From positions 372,001 to 436,000 of the forward strand of contig JAMXBD010000093.1 in the NCBI GenBank assembly GCA_024138025.1: a stretch of 64,000 nucleotides of DNA, read 5' to 3'. Of the stretch, positions 1-12,033 are shown piece by piece. Position numbers and translations under genes: made by a program. The DNA comes from Combretum micranthum (Eukaryota; Streptophyta; Magnoliopsida; Myrtales; Combretaceae). The number at the start of each line of letters is the position of its first letter. Positions within the stretch are counted from its first letter, which is position 1. The notes under the pieces were generated by a model. It did no database searches and had not been told where the DNA came from. It saw nothing but the letters and a program-made list of their open reading frames with translations.

Positions 1-1
1 A

Positions 2-736
2 GAAGTGGCTACACCAATGAGTTCCTCTATCAGGTTAGATCTTGATTCTCAAGGTAAAAAAGTCAATAAAAAGTTATATAGAAGTTTGATTGGTTCTCTT
101 TTGTACTTGACTGTATCTAGACTAGATATTCTGTTTTCTATGTGTATTTGTGCAAGATTTCAAAGTAATCCAACTAAAACACATTTGAAAGCTGTTCAAA
201 GAATTTTCAAGTACATTGCATGCACTGCAAAATTAGGAACCTAGTATCTTGAAAATGAAAATTTTGAATTAATTGGGTACTCAGATGCTAATTATGCAGG
301 ATGCAAAATTGACAGAAAAAGTACCTCTAGTACTTATCAATTCTTAAGAAACAAACTGATTTCTTGGTCTTCAAAGAAACATAATTAAGTTGCCTTACTA
401 ACAATAGAAGCTGAATATGTTTCAATTGGAAACTGTTGTGCACAAATTCTTTGGATAAAGCAACAATTACAAGATTATGGGTTGAATTATAAAAATATCT
501 CTATTAAATGTGATAATACAAGTGCAATTAATCTAACAAAAAATCCCGTGCATCATTCTAGGTCTAAAAACATAGAAATTAGACACCATTTTATTAGGGA
601 TCATGTGAATAATGGAAATATTAATATTGAATTTGTTTCTACTGAAAATCAATATGCTAATATTTTTACAAAACCGATGGATAAAATGAGATTTGAATTC
701 TTGAGAAATGAAATTGGAATGTGTTGTCCATTTTGA
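2..736 (+). pseudogene. copia pol fragment: RT end plus RNase H
   Basis: One continuous reading frame encodes the last part of a Ty1/copia reverse transcriptase and the following RNase H domain. RNase H would remove the RNA strand from the RNA-DNA hybrid during reverse transcription. Visible landmarks are the segment YRSLIGSLLYLTVSRLDI (RT tail), GYSDANYAG and DRKSTS (start of RNase H), EAEY, LWIKQQL, the CDNTSAINL motif, HIEIRHHF-like and IFTKP near the C terminus. Two in-frame stops break it: TAG at 242-244 and TAA at 386-388. The natural stop is TGA at 734-736. Family assignment is very secure because the order and spacing of these motifs match the copia RNase H domain. Confidence 0.93.
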
Positions 737-767
737 ATTGTTTTGTTTTGTTTTGTATTATCAAGAA

Positions 768-774
768 AATAATG

Positions 775-839
<65 letters not shown>

Positions 840-875
840 AATAAAATAATAATAATAATATAATAATAATAAAAA
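768..875. repeat. (AAT)n microsatellite
   Basis: About 108 bp of nearly pure AAT repeat with a few interruptions (AAAA and AATAT steps). It lies in the spacer between the pol stop and the env-like start of the copia element. Long Tyr-rich and Ile-rich open frames on the minus strand here are artefacts of the repeat. Confidence 0.95.
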
Positions 876-1048
876 GGGAAGAGGCTGCATTTTTATGGGA
901 AACAAGCAAAGAAAATTAAGGCTAGTCATCTCGCACCTTTTCATATTCCTCATAACATCAGCCCTTTGACAAAACTATGTACTCTCTCTTTCCTTCAAAA
1001 ATCAACTCGTTCCTCATTTCTTTTCTTCCCAAATCAAAACTCTAAAGC

Positions 1049-2811
1049 ATGGCTCCACGAAAATCCTCACGCATTGCCTCTAAGGGTCACAAATCAAAGA
1101 AAATCAAAGAAACGATTATGATCCAAGATGAACCCACAAGCTTTGAAGAAGTCTACAAACTCTTGCAAAAGAAGGAACATTGAGAGAAGTTCGATCCAAA
1201 CTCATGCATGATGATGAAACAACAGACAAGAAGAAAGAAACTCCCAAGAAACATGGAAATCAAGACTTAGGAGAACCTAAATCCAAATCAAACATTGAGT
1301 TAGAGAGTAGTTCGGAGACTACTAAAGTGAAACGCTAAACTAAGAAGAAACGAAAGCTTGATCCAACTTCAGCCAAGAAAGAACCAACGGTAAAAAGAGG
1401 AAAAAGTACTTCAAGTAAGGTACTTGAATGCATCTACATTGATTTCAAGTTTTTTAGAACAAATGGATTTTATTGGGAACATTCGCTGAATAAGATAGGG
1501 TGTAAGAATCTTTGTAATATAGCTGGTTTGATTGATGGTAGTTTGATCCAAGAATTCTATGAAAATTTGGTTTAGTTAGAGGATTTTTCTTTAAAATCCA
1601 AAGTTGTTAGGAAGGAAATCAAGATTAATAAAAAAGATTTAATAAACTATTTTGGTATGATGGATGAAAAAGATGATGAAAGTTGTTGAGTATGCAAAAG
1701 AATGATCTTTATAGAGAGTTAAATGATGGAGTGGGCAATTATGTAGAAAAAGATATTTTCTCCATTGACTTTGAGCTTCTGATTCGTTTGCTACATAAAG
1801 TGGTAGTAGATTGTATTTTATCGAAAAATAGAAGTACTACTACTATTTCTATGGAAGAGGCCTTATTCGTGTTAGCTATTAAGAAGAACTTGAAGCTTGA
1901 TATGCTTAGTATGATTCTAAGGCATATGTGGAGAACACAGGGACATAGATCCTATGGTAGTCTACTCATGAAGTTCTTTAAATTCAAGAAAATTAGTTTA
2001 CTTAAGGATTTCAAAATGCTAATAAGTCTACAACAAATTGGGGAAACGAATTTGAAGCGTATAGGTATACAAGTTTCTGATAAATTTTGGTTTTCCAGAG
2101 ACAGAGCATGGTATAGAAATCCAAAATTCAGCAAGATTCTTTTTATATTGGAAAAGGATAAAGGTTATTATTGAGGAGGAGATGGTTTTTGAAGCAGAAA
2201 GTGGATCAGATGAAGGAGAACATGAAAAATTTGAAAAAGTTTCTTCTAGACAAAAAGGGAAAGAGAAGATGTCTGCAAAATCAAAGAAAAAGCATCAAAT
2301 CTGCACTGGTGGAAAATTCAAAATCAAAGAAGGAGAAGGAATGCAAACCATGAGTGAATCAGAAACTGAGTCAGAGAGTGATTCACCATAGATCAAACCA
2401 CCAGGAGAATCTTCTCAATCATCTTTTCAAACTATTGTTGTTCAGATCATTGATAAAAAATTGAATGAATTTAAAAAGCCTTTGACATAATCAATTCTTG
2501 ATTCTCTTAAGAATTTCAAGTTCAATGATCAAGATCATCCTACTTCTACCACTTCATCTCCAGTTCGTCAATCTCCTCCTCATCCTTCAAGCAATCAACC
2601 CTCTTCTTCACTAATGCACGCTGTCGTTCCAGAACCAAGCCCACTTGCTGATGTTCTTCCAGTAATTCCATCTCAAATCTCTGCTTCTCCTCCATCTGAG
2701 CCACAACTTTCAGCCATTGAAGTTATCACTTCAATGCTCTCTTTCCTCCAACAGCAAAACATTGTTCCACCTCCATCTAGACCTACTTTTCCTAAAGAAG
2801 AAAGACGATAG
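1049..2811 (+). pseudogene. env-like ORF of the copia element, broken
   Basis: This is a degenerate extra reading frame downstream of pol. The likely start is ATG at 1049 (MAPRKSSRIASKG, basic N terminus); a TGA at 1181 ends that frame after 44 codons. Conserved text continues with frame changes: around 1437-1680 (FRTNGFYWEHSL, then IQEFYENL), 1683-2174 (163 codons including the RDRAWYRNPKFSK stretch), 2182-2391 (acidic and Lys-rich), and a Pro/Ser-rich tail near 2611-2811. The FYxNL-type block followed by a globular region resembles the 'putative plant transposon protein' domain seen in env-like frames of Sireviruses; this is from memory of the family and was not searched. I see no convincing transmembrane segment. 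At least three disabling changes make it non-functional. Confidence 0.65.
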
Positions 2812-3155
2812 CATGAAAATTTGTTAAATACATTGAACCTAAAAAGGATTGATGTTTTTAGTTTTTCTTTTTGTGGATTGTTTGTTATATGTCTGTTATG
2901 TGCATATTTTGTGCACTTCTTTTGCTCGTGGTCTGTAATAGATAGTCTATATGTTGAACAAAAATTTCTATTTTACATATTGTGTTATTGGTTTTCTTAT
3001 TTTGTCTACTTTTATGATGATAACAAAAAGGGAGAGAAAAGTAAACAAAATATGAGATGAATATTTGATGAATATTATGAGATGAACATCAAATTGAAAT
3101 TACATTTTCAAAAATAAAATAATAATTAGTTGTTTATATGGATTTTGTTATCATC
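2812..3155. other. spacer between env-like frame and PPT
   Basis: AT-rich and T-rich non-coding spacer. It holds a second GATGATAACAAAAAGGGAG motif near 3016-3034, which looks like an upstream polypurine tract. An open frame at 2821-3060 is Phe/Tyr/Cys-rich and looks like low-complexity read-through, not a gene. Confidence 0.5.
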
Positions 3156-3169
3156 AAAAAGGAGGAGAA
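3156..3169 (+). other. polypurine tract
   Basis: AAAAAGGAGGAGAA lies immediately before the TGTTGG start of the 3' LTR. This is the expected place and composition for the plus-strand primer of reverse transcription. Confidence 0.85.
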
Positions 3170-4814
3170 TGTTGGTTTCTCTCAAATAATGATTTTGACG
3201 ATAACAAAAAGGATTAAGTAATTACTAACAAATTTATTAAAGTGTGCAGTACTTAAATATGATAAAATTTAGTTTATGAAAACGTGTTCAAAAGAGACTC
3301 AATTCAGAACGTATATAAGATAGTTTGGAAAGTTTTTTCAAGAACAAATGAACAGTCAGAAGGTACTCCGCTAGTTTATAAGTTTTTTAAAATAGTCAGA
3401 AGGTGCATCAAAGACTACACCTACAAACTTGTAAAAGTTGCAAAATACGAACAACAAGTTCATATCTGATTTTTCTTGATGGATTCGTTATTTTGAAGAC
3501 TCATCTCCAAAGTTGAGTGTATTTGGGTAATACATTCAATTATGTTCCACTAAGTTGGTTCATATATTCATAGGGATTCAAGTTTTATTGGGTTAAAGTT
3601 TATTTTTGGGAAAATAATGTTTTTGATAGCAAGGAATATCATGTGATCTACAAGAAAGACTTTTCTATAGGTTATTCAAGTTTTTCTTTGGGAATATAGA
3701 AGACACGATTCAGATATGTAAGGAAATTATCTGATGAATATTTGTCCATACAAGGAATTCAAAAATTATAGAAGATACCATCCTATTTTCATGTGAGCAG
3801 TACCAGAAGTTAAAATTCATCAACAAAGTCTCAAATCAAATTAAAAAAATTTAAGATTAAGATTATCATCTCAGCTGTTGGATACTAAACCTTATTCATT
3901 CGAGCAAAACAAAAGATAACAACTCATTCAAATTTTGCAGTTGAAGAAGACTAAAACAAGCTGATCTTATTCTAAAATCACGCACAATATCAAGAACCAA
4001 GCTTATTCGCTTAAAGTCCAAGCTATTGGAAGAAACAAGGATAAGTATATGTGCCCAAAAATAGAGAAGGGTAGTACAATCACGTGAAAAGAAAAAAGTA
4101 AATAGAGAACACAAATTTCCTTCTTCATTTGTGCAATTTATTGTCACTTTCATTGTTCTTATTTGTTTGAGATTCTAAGGATACACATTCTATTTCCTCT
4201 TATCTAGATTTATTCACCTTGTGTGAGATTGGGGGTTACAACTGGGCTCAATAGATTGATTGTTAGCTTAAGGAGAAGTTTGGAGAATCAAGCTGAGTGC
4301 GTTATAGCCAAGTGTTTTAGCAAAGACAACTTGTAACTTGATTGATTCTTAGATATAGTGAAACATACCGACGTGGAATATCGGGTCCCCGGCTTAAAGT
4401 TAGAAGAGAGGACTGACGCTCAACATGGAACATCTATAAATCGATTTTGCACTCTCTTCTCTCTTATCTCTCTGTGATTCATGCTTATTTACTTATTTTG
4501 CTTAGCTATGTTATATGCTTAGAAAGTAAATCAGAGAGCAATTAAAATATCTTTTCTTAAGCAGAGAGTAGATCAGAAAGTAAATTGGGAATTTAACTTT
4601 GAATTTACTGTTTAATCTTTCGTAGATTTAAGTGACTTTGATTAATCTGATTTTTGTTTAAAGATTTTACTTATTAAGCTTATTGTTTTGAAGAAAGTTT
4701 TAAAGCCATTAATGTTGAGTAACTAAGTGGTGTGAATTTGTTTGAAATTTTGAAATGTAAATTTTGACTAATAACCAATTCACCTTTCTCTTGGTTATTC
4801 TTTTGGGACCAACA
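3170..4814 (+). repeat. 3' LTR of the Sirevirus-like element
   Basis: The 1645-bp LTR begins TGTTGG straight after the polypurine tract and ends CCAACA, giving the 6-bp TG...CA inverted termini. Immediately inside the start is GATTTTGACGATAACAAAAAGG, the mirror of the motif just upstream of the PPT. The next bases, CCTTA, are the expected right TSD, but the left copy is outside the window. There is no coding content. Confidence 0.85.
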
Positions 4815-6661
4815 CCTTATAATAATATTGTTAAGTTTGGTTTTTGGGTTTTAGTTCACATTTGATGATATTGATATTGTCTTCGTTTCAATCCTAGATT
4901 TTTGAGTTTCCAGTACCTTTCTAGGTCACTATCTGATGTTTATATGCTCTTATACTTACAAGGGATTGCTATGGTATGATCTACCCCGATATTATAAAGG
5001 TTTATTCATAAAAAATATTTTTAGGGGTTTAAAGTCATGAAATTTAGAATTTATCAAGTATAATATTTTGTTTTGACCTATCTATCCTGGAAACCTTAAT
5101 CATGTAAGAGAAAAATCTAAAAAATTCAATCATGTAAGCTTTAAATTTAAAATTTCAATTTGAAATTTATCTAAGAAAAATATAAAACCTTAGACATAAC
5201 TTAAAATTTGTTTTCGTAGAATAACTAATATATTTGTATGAATATTACTAAATGTTTAATGTGATAACTTAGATATTGTCTTCCATTTGTCAAGAACTCT
5301 TAAAATTATATCACATAATATAGTTTCTTTTTTTTTTTCTCTCTTCAAAATTGTCCACAATCTTCAAGGGAAAGAGGATGACCCATTGCCTTCTTGAGGA
5401 AGGAAAATGTTACTTTCATAATGTTATCTTCATCATATCTTTAGATACCGAAAATGACATCTTCTCTTATGGGCTTTAATGCATAACTTGATGTGAAACT
5501 AACTTGAATCTTCTTCCACCTTCCACTGTGATCTTCATGCATAGAATAGAGAAGAACATCAAATTAACTTATCTCATAATCATTAAAGAATCTTCATGAT
5601 TGCTTGTGTCAACATGATGTAAGCCTATCCTAACTATCATTAAATGTATATGAGCGTTTGCATTTATGAGGACCACATTTCTCTCTCTTTTTCTCAAGAA
5701 AACTGTAAGCTTCTCTTGTAAGATCGACAAAATATCAAAGCTTCCATCCAATCATAGTAATTCTTCCTAAATAAGTTAAGTAATGAGTAGAAGACAAGTG
5801 GAAATGTCATTATCCACAAGAAAACCTATACATTACTATGCAAGACAATGCATTGATCCAACGAGCATTAACAACAACCGAATTCTCAGTATCTTCTCAA
5901 TATCTTTTCATTAATACTTTTTATAAACAAAAAGGCAAATAGGAACCTTAAAACCACCTTGATGCCGTGAATTTCCTTCTTCTTTAAGTTAGACTCACAT
6001 CAACACCAAGACATTTTAGTATCACCTTATAATAGAAACACATGACAAAAAAACAATCACTTGTCGACCCCTTTACATTCTACAATTCAACAACTCACTT
6101 CAATATCAATATATTTTCTTACATATTTGAAAATCCCTCTAAAACCCTAAGATAGAATATCACTCATATTTCTACTTAAAAACCCTAGAAATGATCCAAG
6201 TGTTTTCTACTTCAAGAACCAAATATCCAAGGTAAGGAACTCTCTCAATTAAGTTAGATTTTCCATAGAAACAAACTCATCTATTCCTATTCTCTATACT
6301 AGTATTTTGGTTCTCTTCATAGAGGGGAGTATCAACTTCAATTTCTACTAAATCAAGGTAAATTCTCCATCATCCTAAGATTAGATTTTATTTATGCTTA
6401 GAATTCAATAAAACCCAAGTTGATACTTTGATCTAGGCATGTTACAATGACTTGTTACTCTTAGGAAATTAAGCATAAGAAATGTTTTGTTCAATGAAAC
6501 TTACATCACAATAAGTAATTTAAGCATTTGACAATAGGTTTAGTAAGTATGGATGTCTCAAAGAACTCGAATAAGAAAACTCAAAATCTAGTATGAATAT
6601 TTCAATCTTATAATAAAATAAAGAATAATAGATCTAGACTAAAATGTCATATTATAAGTGA
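4815..6661. other. unassigned AT-rich region
   Basis: No gene recognised. The segment from about 6050 to 6450 contains phrases such as AACCCTAGAAATGATCCAAG and CAAGGTAAGGAACTCTCTC. These resemble the leader part of the LTRs at 50201 and 60757, so it may be a decayed LTR. A 60-codon open frame on the minus strand at 5569-5751 has no recognisable motif. Confidence 0.4.
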
Positions 6662-6922
6662 TGTTATACATCACAACCATAATCATAATCGTGATATTTA
6701 CGAAAATCACAATGAACACCAATCACTGCGGTGATTGTGGCCATTATCTCCATGGAAATTAAAAACAATATCAATCATGGCTGTAATCTTCACTGAATTA
6801 ATGTTAACATCTATCATGGTTGTGACCTGAGGAGTTATCTCCTTGGAACATAAAATTTATACCAACCATGGCCATGATGCACCCCATAATCTTCTCTGAT
6901 TTCAATTTCAATACATATGATG

Positions 6923-9301
6923 TGTCATACCCCAATAGGTACCCTAAACGTGGCAGTCTGCCGTACGCAATATTAAAACCTAGGAATGACTTTCTTAGTC
7001 ATGCAAAGGCTTTCATATCATGCACAAGGTGTACAACACATCAAATGGAATGCATCGAAGTAATGCAATTTACTTTTATAACAATTGAATAACAAGGTAA
7101 GAAGAATACTTAACATAAAACATAAGCAAGGTCAATTACAATTCTTAGGAGCATACCCCCATTATTGTCTTTAGAACTATACAAATACTCTTCTTAGAAA
7201 TCTCCAAACATTAACATATCATATATAACTCATAAAGAAGTTGCATGAAGGTAAATCCATCCTATGATTTCACTTTTTCCATAAGAGCTCAAAGATTCGC
7301 CAATGATTTCCTTAATATTTCGATCTTTGATCGTAACCGCAAACATACCTGTTTCAACAAAAGCCTATGGGGGTTTACAGCAAGCTTAGTGAGTTATCTC
7401 CTTTTACTTGCATTGTGATTTCAAACAAGTTTATTAATTTTCACACATACGCTATGCATGCTTTGCAATAATGGCATGATTATACAAATATATATATATA
7501 TATATATGTTATCCGGAGACCATATGTAGAACGGATTTACTCCTTTGTATCGAAGGTTGGAGAATTTAGGTATGAAGATCCTAGCCATCCTCATTGCTAG
7601 TCCCGAGCACTTTGCTCTCAATGATCGATCGGCGCGGCTTATCTTTGGGATGCATGCCCGGTACGCCTTAATTCCCTAAGAATGAGCTTGACCTCTGGCT
7701 CTTCCGATTCCTCACATAGGAGTAGCAATCCATATGATGTGACTCGACGGATGCAATGCGTGTCCATTTAATTTATATCAAGGCCGAGTATAATTATGGT
7801 AAACTTAAAGGTGATCAAACAATCATCATACACACATAAGTAACATGTAATATTAACGATATACTTAAACAATCATTTATGGATTCCGATATGCTTAGCA
7901 TCCATTGTCATACATATATAAAGACATATACATATAAACCCATACCCCATACATGTATTTTTTATCTTGTACATATAAATATAGTGTAACTATTTACAAA
8001 CATAAGTAAGATAACTAAATTTAGAAGGAAAAGTCACTCGTCCATATCACAATCTTCATAGTCATAGTAATCCTCAGGAAGGGAAATCTTGTATTCTTCG
8101 TCACCTAGACAAAAGAAATACCCGAGAGGAGAAATGATTTTGGTAGAGTTTTGTTATGATAAAAGAAAAGTGCATGAGAAATGAAGGAGGAAAGGGTGTT
8201 TATAAATAAAGTTGAAGGAAAATTGTAGTTAATTAAATAAATGAAAAAAAAAGGAAAATTGATGGCTTGAAGAAGAAGAGAAATTAAAAATTAATTTTAG
8301 AAGAAAAGTGTAAGAGAAGCTAAGTAAAAAGTAATATTGGAAAAGTAAATGTAAGAAATAGATATATAATTTGTAAGAAGTAGGTAGTAAGGAAAAGTAG
8401 AGATAGATGAATAGTAGACTAGACAAATAAAATACCGGTGATAATAAAAATACATGTAAATGGGCTATATCAGATATTTTTATATTCCAAAAAATTCTGA
8501 AACTGATATTTTTGAAATGCTCATATTATTACGAACCTAGTGGTATTATCGGAATATTTTTACTGTTCGATGCATCGAGACATGGTTTTTGAAATCTGTT
8601 CCTGTTTGGGTCCGAAACGAACTAAATTTTGACGAATATGATATTTTTAAGCTTCACCGTATTATTACGGACTATAACATATTATTAACTTAATTTTATT
8701 GTCTAATAGCTTAGAGCGCAGGATTGCCGAATCTAAATTCACTAGTCTATTATTACTCTAAGTTGACTTTAAGGTTCAAGTTTGACTTTTGGCTTTTTGA
8801 TTTATTCGTAAGATCATAAAATTTTAAGGTTTTTGACCGTGTTATATTTTTTGTTCAAAATTTACGTTTTACTTTATTTTTTATGATTTATTTAATATTT
8901 AACGATTCTTGAGATTATGTAGTCGAGTCCAAGATTATGTGTTGACTCGGTTTAACTTTTGGTGGTAATTAAAACTTTTGATTCTAAAATTCATCGAAGG
9001 GTTTAAAGTTTTAGTATTTTGTTGTCGAGTATTATCTGGATATATTATCTTGATTTTGCGTGTTAGGAATAAGATAGATAATTTGTTTCACGTATGAACT
9101 TCTATTCAAATGATTATTAAATTTTTAGTCTTATTATTATTTATTTTTTTAAGGCTCTCTTTTTCTTAAGGCTTTCAAAATTTTGTATTTTGACCTTGTC
9201 TAGGATTTGGTTTTCACTTGGGTCGATTTTTAGGATTTTAGCTTTTAGCGCTTAACTCTAGGATTATTTTTTAAGAGTTATGGAAAATTCAGGGGTTTAC
9301 A
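6923..9301 (-). mobile_element. LTR-like block, probably nested, minus orientation
   Basis: On the plus strand it starts TGTCATACCCC and ends GGGGTTTACA; read on the minus strand this is TGTAAACCCC...GGGGTATGACA, a typical gypsy LTR outline. On the minus strand, near 8110-8035, lies a short acidic open stretch after a GTCTAGGTGA junction. It recalls the acidic stretches near the 3' ends of the LTRs at 51780-51880 and 62310-62400. The flanks TGATG and TCGGC do not match, so a clean TSD is not seen. It contains no retroelement genes. Confidence 0.45.
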
Positions 9302-9963
9302 TCGGCCGAAACACGGATTGTTATCTTTATCGAGTAAAAATTATACTCATTACGCTCGTGATCCCTCCCATAATCACCAACCATGACCTGCATCACACTC
9401 GTGACCTACTTTTCATCTTCAAGACCTTGTAACTTACAAAAATTTCTTAAATAATATAAAGATAAATGCTGAAGGAAATTAAGCATTATAATTTAAGTGT
9501 TTGTTGATTAATATGAAGATATAACTTAAAATCAAATGGCTAAACTTAAGAAGTATAAACATAAGTTAGGACATAGATTTTGGTCTTCATAAGATTTTAA
9601 GGTTACAAAGTGAAGATTAATGTAAGCTATATAAACCTAGAGTAATGTATTCATATTAATTAAAGATATACACTTAGATTGAAATGAAGAGAAACATAAT
9701 TCAAATAAAATATAAGTTTCGGCACATGTAAAATATTAGGATTACAAAGTTTGAGCTAATGAAAATCATAAGTATATTGGTTAAAAAAATCAAGTTACTT
9801 AAAGTTACATACTTAAAATGAGATCAAGAGAAATACAATAAAAATAAAAATAAATATATAGGTGTATTGATCAAAATGAGAATGATAAAATCAAATTCAA
9901 TTACTAAAACTTAACAAAATATACATAAAAGAAGGAATTGAACTTGAAACAAGAATTAAAAAT

Positions 9964-10348
9964 AGGTAAATTATACCGAAAGATCACAATATTTGGAGTA
10001 AGTTCATTTTAAATTACAATATTTCGAAAAGTTCAAATAGGTCACAACATTTGGAACAGTGTCTTTTGATATTTAATTAAGAATTCCTATTGATACATGT
10101 CAATAGGGTCTTAAAAGAAGGGTTTGTTGAGCTTTAATTAAATAGTTCTCGTGTTGATATGTTTTAATGATGACCTTAATTGACTCACTTCTCTAAATGT
10201 TGTAACCTAACATGAACTTGCCCCTTAATGTTATAATCTAAAAGGAACTTACTCACTAGACATTGTGACTTCTTTTGAACTTTTCAAAACTTTGTGACCT
10301 AAAATGAATTTACTCTTGAATGTTGTGACCTTTTAGTGTAATTTATCC
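9964..10348. mobile_element. MITE with long terminal inverted repeats
   Basis: The left end reads GGTAAATTATACCGAAAGAT and the right end, reverse complemented, GGATAAATTACACTAAAAGG. The inverted similarity continues for over 80 bp, with recurring GTCACAACATTT motifs. Length is about 385 bp with no coding capacity. AATTAAA occurs on both sides close to the ends and may be part of the TSD. The superfamily is not certain; long imperfect TIRs would fit a Mutator-like MITE. Confidence 0.7.
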
Positions 10349-12033
10349 AATTAAAGATACAAAACAAGAACAAAAGGCATCATAATGATACCTTTCAAAT
10401 CCGTAGTGTAACGTGAGGAAAAATATGCCAAATCGATGATTAAACTACATGATTGAAAACTACATCTAATAAGCTTTTCAATGCCTATTCATATGATAAA
10501 AATTGAGTTAAAATGAGTACAATAAACTTAATTTAAGATAAGACGATTAAAATCGATATTTGAAATCATTTAAAGCACTTTTTCTAACAAAAGTGAGTTT
10601 ATGTGAATTTTATAACTTACACGAAGAAATTAAGCTTTATAAGCCAAAAAGCATATATCTAAATGATAAAAATTGGATTAAAAATGACAACACTCAACTT
10701 TAAGGCACAAAGTCACACTAGGATTTACTACGTAAGTATGATTATAGTAATGAGTATCTGTTATCTTATTTCATAGAAGAAGCATATCAGTTCTTGGACT
10801 TTCCAATAGATTGTTATAATAAGTAAGTGAGGATCAAAAGGTAAGTAACTTGACCTTATCATATTATTTGTACTTATAGTATAGTTGCATATGTAATAAT
10901 ATATTAAAGTTGTTATGCATGTGGGGTCGGGTATATCGTGTGTTGCTGGTGTATGTTTGGTTGCCAGGTGTATGTTTGGTTGCCAAAACACAATATTGAA
11001 AGTGACAATTATCTTATATGATAATTAATGTATGAAACATGTTGAAGTTAGTATGTGAATTGTATGACTACTCATGAACATGACTTAATACCATATGACT
11101 ATAAATTGAACAAACCATGCATTGCACGATTTGCATTTCTTGCATTAAGACGTGACAGCCTTGCTACGTGTTAGCATTTTGGTTATTTGGTATTCACTAG
11201 GTTTTTCTAGATGACAATTTTCTAGTTCTACATTAGGCTATATTTTTTCCGTTTGGTCCTACGGGAAGTAAGTAGGCACTTAAAGAAACGTCGCTTGCGG
11301 TATCGATATGAAGTGGCCAAACATTTGATGGAGTTTGTTTGTCCCAATTATATAAGTAAAATATTTGAAATTAATTTGTGAGAGTGTATTGTACCCATTC
11401 TTCCTTAGTTCTCTAGTTCTCCTAAGAACAGTAGGTCATTGTACCTGGCTCCTTTAACCCCAATGAGAGGCTTAAATCTTCATCTTATTTGGATTTCGGT
11501 AATCTAAACTTGTACTTCTCCATATAGTTGATTGTTACATTACATATATTTGCTAATTATATTTGCTTGATGTATAGTGTGGTTAAGTTATCTCACTAAG
11601 CCGTGGTTTTGCTCCTACTCCCATAGATTCGTGTAAGATTAGTATATGCTAGGACTAGGCTAGGAATGTGTGGAGAGCACTTCGTTAGTGGACATCTTGG
11701 AAATAGAGAAATTAGGTTACGCATATGGCAAACTTATATTATGTAATAGACAAATTGTATAATCATTGGAAAATTTGTACTATGTATGTTCAAAACCAAT
11801 CTTACTATTTGGTAGGAGATACCGATTCCCTACAATTCTTGTGACCTGTGGGAAATCGTATTCCTTAGCTATGTTCAATTAAAGACATTATATGGATGAT
11901 TAAATCATGTTTAGTTAATAAATAGATAAAGTCTTGTAACATATGATTTGTAAGACGATTCTTATATTGTTGGTGCACATATAGTATAATAATTTTAGGA
12001 TAAACCTACTAAGCCCCTATTAGAGTTGTGACA

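Larger units (their letters stand above)
1..4814 (+). mobile_element. Sirevirus-like Ty1/copia element, 3' part
   Basis: The left edge cuts into the reverse transcriptase end of a copia polyprotein. It is followed by RNase H, a long spacer, an env-like reading frame, a polypurine tract and a complete 3' LTR. An env-like frame downstream of pol, together with the inverted motif pair around the LTR start (TTATCATCAAAAAGG upstream, GACGATAACAAAAAGG just inside the LTR), is typical of the Sirevirus lineage. All coding parts carry stops or frameshifts, so the copy is dead. The 5' half and left TSD lie outside the window. The copia class is sure; the Sirevirus assignment is an inference from gene order and motifs. 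Confidence 0.85.
6662..12033 (+). mobile_element. probable large gypsy-type solo LTR with inserts
   Basis: Candidate boundaries are TGTTATACATCACAACC at 6662 and GTTGTGACA ending at 12033. The flanking pentamers AGTGA (6657-6661) and TGTGA (12034-12038) differ at one base. Similar phrases about a 'catggccgtgat'-type repeat occur on both sides of the inner block 6923-9301 (CCAACCATGGCCATGATGC and ACCAACCATGACCTGC), suggesting they were once contiguous. Text near 11575-11640 (GGTTAAGTTATCTCACTAAG) resembles gypsy LTR sequence. Net length without the inner insertions would be about 2.6 kb. The boundaries are an inference and could be wrong. Confidence 0.35.

Noticed and set aside
649..953. Two minus-strand open frames rich in Tyr or Ile
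   Set aside because: They are translations of the (AAT)n microsatellite and carry no domain.
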